Part shown: positions 9,644 to 18,174 of the stretch, piece after piece
How positions within the stretch are numbered: the first letter of the stretch is position 1
Layout of the letters: each line of letters starts with the position of its first letter
NCBI RefSeq assembly: GCF_001424585.1
Contig: NZ_LMPJ01000009.1
Coordinates: forward strand, 182,212-246,211
Reading direction: 5' to 3'
Length of the DNA: 64,000 nt
Source: Chryseobacterium sp. Leaf180
Lineage (GTDB): Bacteria; Bacteroidota; Bacteroidia; Flavobacteriales; Weeksellaceae
Translations under genes and position numbers: made by a program
The notes under the pieces: model-generated
The model's input: the letters and a program-made list of their open reading frames with translations, nothing else
What the model was told of the DNA's origin: nothing
Database searches by the model: none

Positions 9644-11716
9644 ATGGAAAATACACTTCACAACAAAGTTTCTCAGGATATTTTACTTAAAGCTTACAAC
9701 CATATGATGCTTGCCAAAGCGATGGCAGATATCTACGAAGAAAACCGCAATGTAACTAAGTATGTGCACAGTACATCGCGGGGCCATGAGGCGATTCAGC
9801 TGGCGACTGCGTATCAGCTGAAGAAAGAAGACTGGGTTTCTCCATATTACCGTGATGAAAGTATTTTGCTGGGAATCGGTTTTGAACCGTATCAATTAAT
9901 GCTTCAGCTTTTGGCTAAAGCGGATGATCCTTTTTCGGGCGGAAGATCATATTATTCGCATCCATCCAGCAGGAATGAAAATATGCCTAAAATCATTCAC
10001 CAAAGTTCGGCAACCGGAATGCAGACCATTCCTACAACCGGCGTTGCGCAAGGCATAAAATATATTGAGGAATTTAATATTGAGCAGTTTGAAAACAATC
10101 CTGTCGTTGTCTGCAGTCTCGGTGACAATTCTGTGACTGAAGGTGAAGTGAGTGAAGCATTCCAGTTTGCGGCGCTGCATCAGTTGCCTATTATTTTCCT
10201 GGTTCAGGATAACGAATGGGGAATTTCTGTAACGAAAGAAGAAGCCCGGACTTGCGATGCGTACGATTTTGTGGCCGGTTTTGAAGGTCTCGGCCGTATG
10301 CGCGTAGACGGAACCGATTTTATGGAAAGTTTCGACGTAATGAAAAAAGCCGTGGATTTCGTTCGTGAAGAAAGAAAACCGTTGGTGGTCTGTGCGAAAA
10401 CTGTTTTGATCGGTCATCATACTTCCGGAGTGAGAAGAGAATTTTACCGCGACGAAAATGATTTAACGAAACATAGAGCAAAAGATCCGGGTGAAATTTT
10501 GCGAAATCAACTTTTGGAAAGCGGCACCGATGAAGCTGTATTAAAGCAGATCACGAAAAAAGCAAGACTTGAGGCTGAAGAAGCTTTTGAAAAAGCCCAG
10601 AAAGCCGAAGATCCGAAACCGGAAACGGTGATGCACCATATTTTTGCTCCAACGCCCATTACTGAAGAGGTGGGAACGCGCGAGCCGGAAGGCGGCGAGA
10701 AAATCGTAATGGTTGACGCTGCGATTCATGCCATTCAGGAGATTATGTGGAAACATCCTGAAGCATTACTGTACGGACAGGACGTTGGTGAAAGAATTGG
10801 CGGCGTTTTCCGTGAGACCGTGACTTTAGGAAAAAAATTCGGGAATAAAAGAGTTTTTAACACGGCCATTCAGGAAGCGTATATCATCGGTTCTACAACA
10901 GGAATGAGCGCGGTCGGTTTAAAACCAATTGTGGAAGTTCAGTTTGCCGATTATATTTATCCGGGCATCAACCAGCTGATAACAGAGATTTCCAAATCAA
11001 ATTATTTAAGCAACGGAAAATTTCCGGTGAGCAACATTATCCGCGTTCCGATTGGCGCTTACGGCGGTGGCGGACCTTATCACAGCGGAAGTGTAGAAAG
11101 TATTTTGGCTAATATCAAAGGAATAAAAATCGCGTATCCAAGCAACGCAGCAGATTTTAAAGGTTTGCTTAAAGCAGCCTATTACGATCCGAATCCTGTA
11201 ATTATGCTTGAGCATAAAGGTCTGTACTGGAGCAAAGTTCCCGGAACAGAAGACGCAAAAACCATCGAGCCTGCTGAAGATTATATTTTGCCATTCGGAA
11301 AAGCAAATATCACTGTCGCTGCTGATGAAAATGAGATTAAAAAAGGAAACACAGTTGTGGTCGTTACTTATGGAATGGGCGTTTACTGGGCAAAAGAAGC
11401 CGTGAAAAATTTCGGTGGAAAAGTGGAAGTTATCGATCTGCGTACAATAATTCCTTTGGATGAAAATCTTGTTTTTGACCGTGTAAAAGCGCACGGAAAA
11501 TGTATTGTTTTAACGGAAGAACAACTCAACAACTCTTTTGCAGAAGCTTTTGCGCACCGTATTTCTAAAAACTGTTTCAAATATCTTGATGCGCCGGTAG
11601 AAACATTGGGATCGCTTGACACGCCAGCCGTTCCGATTAATTTAATTCTGGAAAAAGAAATGCTGCCCAACGCCGAAAAGCTCGCAGCAAAGATTGAAGA
11701 AATGCTGAAATATTAA
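9644..11716 (+). CDS. 2-oxo acid dehydrogenase E1, fused alpha and beta subunits
   Basis: A thiamine diphosphate enzyme for oxidative decarboxylation of pyruvate or branched-chain 2-oxo acids, the first step of the lipoyl-dependent complex. The first ~330 residues are the E1 alpha half, with the ThDP site SLGDNSVTEGE followed by QDNEWGIS. The remaining ~345 residues are the E1 beta half (YGQDVGERIGGVFRET, GAYGGGGPYHSG, then a transketolase C-terminal domain). In many bacteria the halves are separate genes; single-chain fusions are common in Bacteroidota. The ATG at 9644 was chosen over the in-frame TTG at 9635, because the TTG lies inside the -7 box. Substrate is uncertain: the branched-chain type is favoured, but pyruvate is possible. 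No E2 or E3 gene is adjacent. Confidence 0.85.
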   Translation: MENTLHNKVSQDILLKAYNHMMLAKAMADIYEENRNVTKYVHSTSRGHEAIQLATAYQLKKEDWVSPYYRDESILLGIGFEPYQLMLQLLAKADDPFSGGRSYYSHPSSRNENMPKIIHQSSATGMQTIPTTGVAQGIKYIEEFNIEQFENNPVVVCSLGDNSVTEGEVSEAFQFAALHQLPIIFLVQDNEWGISVTKEEARTCDAYDFVAGFEGLGRMRVDGTDFMESFDVMKKAVDFVREERKPLVVCAKTVLIGHHTSGVRREFYRDENDLTKHRAKDPGEILRNQLLESGTDEAVLKQITKKARLEAEEAFEKAQKAEDPKPETVMHHIFAPTPITEEVGTREPEGGEKIVMVDAAIHAIQEIMWKHPEALLYGQDVGERIGGVFRETVTLGKKFGNKRVFNTAIQEAYIIGSTTGMSAVGLKPIVEVQFADYIYPGINQLITEISKSNYLSNGKFPVSNIIRVPIGAYGGGGPYHSGSVESILANIKGIKIAYPSNAADFKGLLKAAYYDPNPVIMLEHKGLYWSKVPGTEDAKTIEPAEDYILPFGKANITVAADENEIKKGNTVVVVTYGMGVYWAKEAVKNFGGKVEVIDLRTIIPLDENLVFDRVKAHGKCIVLTEEQLNNSFAEAFAHRISKNCFKYLDAPVETLGSLDTPAVPINLILEKEMLPNAEKLAAKIEEMLKY

Positions 11717-11723
11717 AAATAAA

Positions 11724-11754
11724 AAACTCCGATTCTGCATCGGAGTTTTTTTTT
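11724..11754 (+). terminator. Rho-independent terminator after the E1 gene
   Basis: Stem ACTCCGAT (11726-11733) with ATCGGAGT (11739-11746), a 5-base loop, then nine T. It follows the stop codon by 9 bases. Confidence 0.9.
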
Positions 11755-11798
11755 GTACGGTTTTTGTTACGTTGCAACAAACAACACAAATACCACAG

Positions 11799-12824
11799 AT
11801 GATTACCACAAAATATTTCAATTCTAAACAAATCCTCAATCTTGCGGGCATGCACCTGATCTGGCTGACTGCATGGTCTACCCTTGTGGCAGCTGTCTAT
11901 CAGTTCACTGCATGGGAATGGATGACCATTCCTCTGGTACCATTAACCCTCGTCGGAACTTCTGTATCGATTTTCGTTGGTTTCAAAAGCAATCAAGCTT
12001 ATGACCGGCTATGGGAAGCAAGAAAAATCTGGGGTGCTATCGTAAATTCCAGCAGGTCATTCAGTGTAATGGTGTACAATTTTGGCAATAGTAAACACAA
12101 CACCGGAGATATTGTCATCCGAAAAAAACAACTGGTTTACCGTCATATTGCATGGCTCTATACTTTAAAAGATCAGCTTCTGGCATCCACAGAATGGGAA
12201 CATCTAAGTATTGAAAGGAATTTTATCGGGATTAATGTTAGGCGGCACCGTCAGATAAAAGCGGCTTTTTCAGATGCAGTCCGTACGCCCCTTTTTCAGA
12301 AAAAATATCTTACCGACGAAGAATTTGAAAATCAGGATAAGTACAAAAATTTTGCGACGCATCTTATTGCAAAACAGGCAAAAGATCTTGTTGATCTGAG
12401 AAATGAAAGTGTTTTTACAGACTTTGAACACATGCAGCTTCAAAACTGTCAGAATGATTTCTACGATTTCCAGGGACAGGCAGAGCGAATTAAAAAGTTT
12501 CCTCTACCGAGACAATTCGCCAATTCCGGGTTTATTTTTATTGTCATCTTTATCATCATGCTGCCGCTCGGTCTGGTAAGTGAATTCAGCAAACTTGGTG
12601 ATTATGGCGTCTGGACGTGCATTCCGTTCTGTGTGGTAGTCGGCTGGATTTATGTAGTTATGGAGCTTGTCGGCGATTATTCTGAAAACCCATTTTCAGG
12701 CTTAATGTTTGATATTCCGATGCTTTCCATCTGCCGTACGATTGAGATTGATCTGTTACAGATCATCGACGAACACAACGACCTTCCTGATCCTGTGGCT
12801 TCCAAACACGGTGTTTTAATCTAA
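11799..12824 (+). CDS. Bestrophin family ion channel
   Basis: A 341-residue inner-membrane protein of the bestrophin/UPF0187 family. The family signature SNQAYDRLWEARKIWG lies just after two N-terminal membrane segments. Two more membrane segments (FIFIVIFIIMLPLGL and VWTCIPFCVVVGWIYVVMEL) precede the conserved GDYSENPF segment. Bacterial homologues form pentameric ion channels; the ion passed here cannot be told from sequence. The ATG at 11799 is preferred over a TTG at 11772, because residues conserved in the family begin after it. The gene stands alone between a terminator and a convergent glycosyltransferase whose stop codon is 8 bases away. Confidence 0.85.
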   Translation: MITTKYFNSKQILNLAGMHLIWLTAWSTLVAAVYQFTAWEWMTIPLVPLTLVGTSVSIFVGFKSNQAYDRLWEARKIWGAIVNSSRSFSVMVYNFGNSKHNTGDIVIRKKQLVYRHIAWLYTLKDQLLASTEWEHLSIERNFIGINVRRHRQIKAAFSDAVRTPLFQKKYLTDEEFENQDKYKNFATHLIAKQAKDLVDLRNESVFTDFEHMQLQNCQNDFYDFQGQAERIKKFPLPRQFANSGFIFIVIFIIMLPLGLVSEFSKLGDYGVWTCIPFCVVVGWIYVVMELVGDYSENPFSGLMFDIPMLSICRTIEIDLLQIIDEHNDLPDPVASKHGVLI

Positions 12825-12832
12825 ATAACACC

Positions 12833-13837
12833 TCAGCTTTTATGAAAATGTTTTGGAAAGGCATCTTCAGGCTTCATTTTTAAAATATTCAGTTTAAACC
12901 AGGATTTTAAAAACCCGTAACCGTAGGAGAACATCTGAATGTAGGTTGAAATAACTGCCATTCCAGCGATACCCAGGTTTTTCGTTACAACGGTAGCATG
13001 TATTAAAACCAAAAAAGTGTACAGACCATAAAAAGAGAGAATAAGACCTCTCTGTAAAATAAAATACTCAAGAAAACCCATGAAATATCCCAGAAGAAAA
13101 ATCGTGGGAAACGCGAAAGATATTTTAACATAATTGGGATGACGCTGATTGAGAATCGGACGCGCACAGCCAAACTGATACACCTGTTTTGAAAATTTAC
13201 CGAAATCTACTCTGCGTTTGTGATAAACCGCAATATCGTGGAAAAATGCCGTGGTGAAACCTTTTTCCCAAAGCGTCATCGAAAGATCAGGATCTTCCCC
13301 GATCCGCATTTCCGAAAATCCGCCGACTTTCTGAAAAACGTCTTTTTTAATACCCATATTAAAACTTCGCGGCTGAAACTTTGAAACCGATTTTTTATTT
13401 CCTCGAATGCCACCGGTTGTGAAAACCGAGGTCATGGAATACGAAATCGCTTTCTGCATAAGATTGAAACCGCGGTGTGCTTTGTCGGCACCACCAAAGG
13501 CATCGCAAGGAATGGCGAGGATATCCTTTTTTATATCTTCAATATAACCGTTCTCCACAATCACGTCGCTGTCGACAAAAACGAGCCAGTCATTTACCGC
13601 TTTTTCAGCACCAAAATTTCTTGACAGTCCCGGCCCGGAATTTTGCTTTCGGAAGTATTTAATGTGTAAAATATCTTCAAAATTGCGAACCGTTGGCTTG
13701 AGATCAATCAGCGAACCGTCGTCTACGATAATTACTTCAAAATCTTTATCGGTCTGCGCATTCAGAGAATTAAGCAGCTCGAAAAGTTCATCTCTCCGGT
13801 TGAAAATGGCAACGACAATGGAAATGGTGGGATTCAT
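12833..13837 (-). CDS. Glycosyltransferase family 2 with C-terminal membrane segments
   Basis: A 334-residue GT-A enzyme: the N-terminal ISIVVAIFNRR strand, the nucleotide-sugar site IIVDDGS, the metal-binding FVDSDV, and a GEDPDLSMTLW acceptor loop (ED motif). Two or three hydrophobic helices follow from about residue 245, so the protein is probably membrane-anchored with its active site in the cytoplasm. Such enzymes add a sugar from a nucleotide donor to a lipid or polysaccharide acceptor; donor and acceptor are unknown. No glycan biosynthesis genes are adjacent, so context does not help. Confidence 0.8.
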   Translation of the reverse strand: MNPTISIVVAIFNRRDELFELLNSLNAQTDKDFEVIIVDDGSLIDLKPTVRNFEDILHIKYFRKQNSGPGLSRNFGAEKAVNDWLVFVDSDVIVENGYIEDIKKDILAIPCDAFGGADKAHRGFNLMQKAISYSMTSVFTTGGIRGNKKSVSKFQPRSFNMGIKKDVFQKVGGFSEMRIGEDPDLSMTLWEKGFTTAFFHDIAVYHKRRVDFGKFSKQVYQFGCARPILNQRHPNYVKISFAFPTIFLLGYFMGFLEYFILQRGLILSFYGLYTFLVLIHATVVTKNLGIAGMAVISTYIQMFSYGYGFLKSWFKLNILKMKPEDAFPKHFHKS

Positions 13838-13943
13838 TTTAAATTTTTGAAATGCTTTTCTGTATCATTGTTAGCTTTATTTTTGGAACTAAACCCTTAA
13901 AGTAAAGCAAAAAGTTCCAAAATGAGTTCAATAATATCTAAAA

Positions 13944-15113
13944 TCACTCCTCTTTATTCTCCAGTTTATGCACCTTTTTCGTGCCTTCATACATTTCATA
14001 CTGCAGAAACCGAGTTTCCAGCTTTCCGTTGTAGAGTTTAATTTTTCGTGAAGGCCGCAATCCAATTTTCTTAGGCGCATCCAGATCTGATGAAATCAGC
14101 CACGCCAAAGTATTTGGATAGGAACTTTTGAAGGTATCACCGATTTTCTTATAAAAATCATCATCGTTGATCGCAATCCGCTCATCGTACGGTGGATTGA
14201 AAACCATCAGCAAAGGAAATAATTCTTTTTTCGTCTCGAAAAAATCCTGCTTTCTGACTTCGATAATATCCTCCATTTCGGCAGCTTCAATATTTATTCG
14301 CGCAGCGTCCAGCATTCGCGCATCGATATCGTAACCGACAATTTTACCTGTAAATTCTTTTACCCGGTTGACACGAACATCCTTTATTTTGCCAAAAAGA
14401 TCATCGTTATAATTTTTCCAGTTCTGAAAAGCAAACCTTCTGCGGAAAATCTGTGCCGGAAGATCAAGTGCAATCATCGCCGCTTCAATCAGTAAAGTTC
14501 CGGAACCGCACATCGGATCGAGAAAATTTCCCTTTCCGTCCCAGCCTGCCAGCTGCAGCATTCCGCTCGCCAAAACTTCGTTAATCGGCGCTTCGCCCTG
14601 CTCCTTTCTGTAACCTCTTTTAAACAAAGGATCGCCGGAAGAATCCATAGAAATCGTCACGAGTTCGCGGTCGATATGAAGATGAAATTTTATATCCGGA
14701 AACTTGGTTTCGATGCTCGGTCTTTTGCCATAGCGGTTTTGAAAGAAATCGACGATCGCATCTTTCATCTTAAACGTCATAAACTGAGAATGGCTGAAAC
14801 GCTCAGAATTCACCGTAGAATCGATTGCAAAAGTCTGATCTACGCTCATAAAATCGTCCCATTCAAACTTGAAAAGTTTTTCGTAAAACTTTGTTTCGTT
14901 ATAGGCCTTAAATTCTAAAACCGGTACCAAAATTTTCAAAGCGGTACGAGCAGAATAATTGATTTTATAAAGAAACCCCAGATCGCCTTCGCAGTTTACC
15001 GCCCGATTTTTCAGTTCAACATTTTTTCCGCCCAGTTTTTTGATTTCTTCCGCCAAAACCGGTTCCAAACCAAAAAAAGTTTTTATCTGAATTTTTAGAT
15101 TATCGATGTCCAT
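13944..15113 (-). CDS. THUMP-domain class I rRNA (guanine-N2) methyltransferase, RlmL/YcbY-like
   Basis: A 389-residue RNA methyltransferase. The N-terminal FFGLEPVLAEEIKKLGG is the ferredoxin-like start of a THUMP module. The Rossmann domain has the SAM-binding motif DPMCGSGTLLIEAA near residue 200 and the catalytic FNPPYDERI near 308, typical of base-amine N-methylation. The closest familiar enzymes are the N-terminal half of E. coli RlmL, which makes m2G2445 in 23S rRNA, and TrmN/Trm14-type tRNA enzymes. It lacks the second methyltransferase domain (RlmK) found in E. coli. The exact target base is inferred, not shown. Confidence 0.8.
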   Translation of the reverse strand: MDIDNLKIQIKTFFGLEPVLAEEIKKLGGKNVELKNRAVNCEGDLGFLYKINYSARTALKILVPVLEFKAYNETKFYEKLFKFEWDDFMSVDQTFAIDSTVNSERFSHSQFMTFKMKDAIVDFFQNRYGKRPSIETKFPDIKFHLHIDRELVTISMDSSGDPLFKRGYRKEQGEAPINEVLASGMLQLAGWDGKGNFLDPMCGSGTLLIEAAMIALDLPAQIFRRRFAFQNWKNYNDDLFGKIKDVRVNRVKEFTGKIVGYDIDARMLDAARINIEAAEMEDIIEVRKQDFFETKKELFPLLMVFNPPYDERIAINDDDFYKKIGDTFKSSYPNTLAWLISSDLDAPKKIGLRPSRKIKLYNGKLETRFLQYEMYEGTKKVHKLENKEE

Positions 15114-15237
15114 ATCTCTTTTTTATTAAGTTTAATATTTTAAAAATGAAAGCGTTAGCGTTTTAAAACTGCAAAAAAATACATTCTGCCAAACTGCTTA
15201 TTCTAAAATACAATTCGTTTTACCCCGCAAATTTAGT

Positions 15238-15245
15238 TATTTTTG
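15238..15245 (+). promoter_or_regulatory. -7 promoter box for the methyltransferase/ZIP operon
   Basis: TATTTTTG lies four bases upstream of the ATG at 15250. No clear TTG -33 element is present. If used, the mRNA would be leaderless or nearly so. Confidence 0.45.
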
Positions 15246-15249
15246 CCGC

Positions 15250-15978
15250 ATGGAATGGTTTGAATCTTGGTTTGATACGCCTTATTATCATCTTTTATAC
15301 AGCAACAGAGATTATACGGAAGCTGAGCAGTTTATTACAAAACTCACCACCGAGCTCGAACTTCCAGGAAATTCTAAAATCATCGATTTGGCTTGTGGTA
15401 AAGGCAGACACTCTGTTTTTCTCAACAAACTAGGCTACGATATTTTAGGATTAGACCTTTCAAAACAGAGTATTGATTACGATAGACAGTTTGAGAATGA
15501 AAGTCTGCATTTTCAGGTGCACGACATGCGGAATCCTATTGAAAGTAAGCCTGTGGACGCAGTTTTCAATCTTTTTACCAGCTTCGGATATTTTGATAAA
15601 GAAGAAGAAGACCGGAAAGTTTTCGCTTCCGTAAGTAATGTTTTGAAAACCGACGGCTATTTTGTGCTCGATTATCTTAATGAAGAATTTGTGCGGAAAA
15701 ATATCGTTCCGGAAACAGTAATCACTCGCGGTACTATCGATTTTAAAATTGAAAAAAGAATAGAGGGCAGACATATTATAAAAGACATCAGATTTGAAGC
15801 GGATGGAAAACCGCATCATTATTTTGAGAAAGTAAAACTACACACACTGGAAACCATCCGCAATTACGCCGAAGAAAACGGTTTTGAAAGAGTGAAAATC
15901 TGGGGCGATTATCAGCTGAATGATTTTGAGAAAGAGACTTCGCCGCGATGCATTAATTTATTTAAGAAGATCAAATGA
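15250..15978 (+). CDS. Class I SAM-dependent methyltransferase
   Basis: A 242-residue Rossmann-fold methyltransferase. Motif I is IIDLACGKGRHSVFL (about residues 44-58), followed by the acidic motif GLDLSKQSI and motif IV VDAVFNLFTSFGYF. The sequence resembles small-molecule methyltransferases of the Methyltransf_25 type, not rRNA enzymes. The substrate is unknown. The gene overlaps the start of the ZIP transporter gene by four bases (ATGA), so the two are translationally coupled. No functional link between them is evident. Confidence 0.8.
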   Translation: MEWFESWFDTPYYHLLYSNRDYTEAEQFITKLTTELELPGNSKIIDLACGKGRHSVFLNKLGYDILGLDLSKQSIDYDRQFENESLHFQVHDMRNPIESKPVDAVFNLFTSFGYFDKEEEDRKVFASVSNVLKTDGYFVLDYLNEEFVRKNIVPETVITRGTIDFKIEKRIEGRHIIKDIRFEADGKPHHYFEKVKLHTLETIRNYAEENGFERVKIWGDYQLNDFEKETSPRCINLFKKIK

Positions 15979-16688
15979 TTTTTATACTGCTTATCTTAAG
16001 CGTAATAACAGGAGTTTTTCTCGGAAAATATTTTGGACAGAAAGAAGCGTTTGCAAAAAATCTTCTGATTTTAAGTGCCGGATTTCTAATTACCATCTGT
16101 TTAAATGAAGTTTTTCCGGAAGTTTATACTGCACATAACAGCGAAAATCTCGGAATATTTGTGATTGGAGGTGTTTTGCTTCAGATGATTCTGGAAGCTT
16201 TAACCAAAGGTTTTGAGCACGGCCATTTTCATCACCATAACGAGAAAAATATTCTGCCGCTGGCTTTAATGGTTGGACTTTTTGTACATGCTTTTATAGA
16301 AGGCATTCCGTTGGCCAACGAAACCAATCCTTTTTCGCCGTATCTGCTGGGAATTGTTTTTCACAATTTACCGATTTCTTTTATTCTCGGCGCGTTTTTG
16401 TTTAACCAAAGTAAGGGAGCGAAAACGACCTACACTTCAATGTTAATTATTGCGCTTTTTGCTCTGGCATCGCCAATGGGAATGTTGCTCGGCAATTATT
16501 TTAATCCTGACTGGCAGCCGTATTTCCTTGCTATCGTAGGTGGAATTTTCCTGCATATTTCTTCAGTAATTATTTTTGAAAGCAATAAAAACCATAATAT
16601 CAACTGGTCGAAAATAGGTCTCGTGATTCTCGGAGTTTCGCTGGCGCTCATGATGCATCAGTTTCACACACATCCGCACAGTCATTAA
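15975..16688 (+). CDS. ZIP family metal transporter
   Basis: A 237-residue inner-membrane protein with about eight hydrophobic segments. The two metal-site motifs of ZIP proteins are present: HAFIEGIPL (transmembrane helix 4) and HNLPISF (helix 5). A histidine-rich cytoplasmic loop (HGHFHHHNEK) and a histidine-rich tail (HQFHTHPHSH) fit zinc or a related divalent metal as substrate. ZIP proteins bring metal into the cytoplasm. It overlaps the preceding methyltransferase by 4 bp and is followed by a bidirectional terminator. Confidence 0.85.
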   Translation: MIFILLILSVITGVFLGKYFGQKEAFAKNLLILSAGFLITICLNEVFPEVYTAHNSENLGIFVIGGVLLQMILEALTKGFEHGHFHHHNEKNILPLALMVGLFVHAFIEGIPLANETNPFSPYLLGIVFHNLPISFILGAFLFNQSKGAKTTYTSMLIIALFALASPMGMLLGNYFNPDWQPYFLAIVGGIFLHISSVIIFESNKNHNINWSKIGLVILGVSLALMMHQFHTHPHSH

Positions 16689-16695
16689 AAAACAG

Positions 16696-16730
16696 AAAAG
16701 GCTTCAAAATAATTTTGAAGCCTTTTCTTT
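16696..16730. terminator. Bidirectional terminator between convergent genes
   Basis: A perfect 14-bp inverted repeat (AAAAGGCTTCAAAA at 16696-16709 and TTTTGAAGCCTTTT at 16713-16726) with a 3-base loop. Terminal A and T tracts allow it to serve both the ZIP gene and the outer membrane protein gene. Confidence 0.85.
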
Positions 16731-16743
16731 ATAAAAAATTTAT

Positions 16744-18144
16744 CTAAAATTTCCAGCCTAAAGTCAGGAAGAAATTATTTCTAACCGTTTTCACATCAGA
16801 AACTGCATATGCGTCACTTTCAATAAATGAACTTGGCGAATAATAGGCAGAATCTACACCCGTCGCTCCGTCTATATATCCGAAAAGGAAAGGGTTTGCA
16901 AATTTCGAGGTCATGTTCTGATACGATGCATCAATGTAGAAAGATTTGAAATCGTATCCTAAACCAAATGAAACCGTATTTCGGTCACTTAAAATAAGAT
17001 TGCTATACGATCGGTCTTCAACTCCTCCACCGTTATTGAAAGTGCTTACTGTAAGCGCATCCATAGGATTTGATGCGTAACCGTAACCACCGCGAAGTCG
17101 GAACTGTTTCATACGATATTCTGCACCCACTCTAACCTCTTGCATCGAACGCGAATTGTCACTGAAGAAATCATTCAGTTCCCGCTCTGCAGCTCCACGA
17201 ACGCTATACTTCGGTTTTGTGATACCAATGCTATAATCTACGTTCATCGAAAAGTTTTTGTTCGCCACGTAAGCAGCACTCGCGGTTGCCTTCAAAGGAG
17301 AATTAAATCTGCGGCTTTCGGCCGCAAAATCGTCTCCAAACTGTGGATCATTGTAAAAGCTGTAGCTTCTGTCAATCTGCCAAAAAGTCGGCGTCTCAAT
17401 CGCAGCTCCCAATCTGAAATTTTTATTAAGTTTTCCGATCACACCGAAAGATGCCGAAAAACCTGAAGAAGCTTCATTAAAAGGTGTTCCCTGTTTGCTG
17501 TATAAATCTGTATTGCCAGCAGAATTTAAAGCTGCCGTATCTGACTGATCAAATGAGGCATTAAAGAAATTTAAACCAGCACCCAGATACAACGTATTAT
17601 TATAGTTTGCTCCTACACCGAAACTTGATTTTGTTAAAGATCCGGTACGGTCATACGCATGTCGTGCCAGTGAAGCATTAGTGTTACCCGCAAAGGTGAA
17701 GTCTATGTTTGAATTTCCGGGTGTCTCAATATAATTATCAAGAGACTGCGAAGAGAAATTAACACCAAGATTAATAAATTTCCAAGCGCTTTCCGTCATC
17801 AGCTGAAAGGTTAAGACTCCGCCTACGTTACTGAGATCTCCTCTTGTATTTCGGTAGCTGTTTGAATCCCCTGCAAGCGTTGATGTATTCTGATAACTCT
17901 GAACACCTAAAGTTCCTGAAATTTCACCTGAAATGGCCACACCCAAACCTGCCGGGTTGGTAAGTAAAGAGTTTGCATCTCCACCCAAAGCTCCATTTGA
18001 GCCACCCATCGCATTAAATTTTGCAGAACCCTGGAAATTCGAATTAGAATAAACATCTATAGAATTTCTGATCACCGAGACATCCTGAGCCTGTACAAAG
18101 TAGGCTGCAGAAATGCTCAGGATTAGTAATGATTTTTTTAACAT
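16744..18144 (-). CDS. Outer membrane protein, OmpP1/FadL/TodX-like transporter
   Basis: A 466-residue beta-barrel protein with a signal peptide (MLKKSLLILSISAAYFVQAQ). The segment after cleavage, FNAMGGSNGALGGDANSLLTNPAGLG, resembles the N-terminal NPA hatch region of FadL-type hydrophobic-compound channels. Alternating amphipathic strands continue to the C-terminal aromatic residue (NNFFLTLGWKF), as expected for BAM-assembled barrels. Homologues in this group are often labelled hemin receptor without evidence. It is downstream of the lipoprotein gene with a 30-bp gap and is probably co-transcribed with it. The substrate is unknown. Confidence 0.75.
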   Translation of the reverse strand: MLKKSLLILSISAAYFVQAQDVSVIRNSIDVYSNSNFQGSAKFNAMGGSNGALGGDANSLLTNPAGLGVAISGEISGTLGVQSYQNTSTLAGDSNSYRNTRGDLSNVGGVLTFQLMTESAWKFINLGVNFSSQSLDNYIETPGNSNIDFTFAGNTNASLARHAYDRTGSLTKSSFGVGANYNNTLYLGAGLNFFNASFDQSDTAALNSAGNTDLYSKQGTPFNEASSGFSASFGVIGKLNKNFRLGAAIETPTFWQIDRSYSFYNDPQFGDDFAAESRRFNSPLKATASAAYVANKNFSMNVDYSIGITKPKYSVRGAAERELNDFFSDNSRSMQEVRVGAEYRMKQFRLRGGYGYASNPMDALTVSTFNNGGGVEDRSYSNLILSDRNTVSFGLGYDFKSFYIDASYQNMTSKFANPFLFGYIDGATGVDSAYYSPSSFIESDAYAVSDVKTVRNNFFLTLGWKF

Positions 18145-18174
18145 ATTTAAATAAGTTATTAGATTCTTTTGTGA

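Noticed and set aside
10077..10420. Minus-strand frame opposite the E1 dehydrogenase
   Set aside because: Lies entirely inside a conserved gene and has a His/Phe-rich reversed-codon composition.
16744..18144. Label hemin receptor for the FadL-like barrel
   Set aside because: No TonB box, plug domain or heme-binding motif; the sequence fits FadL-type barrels only.
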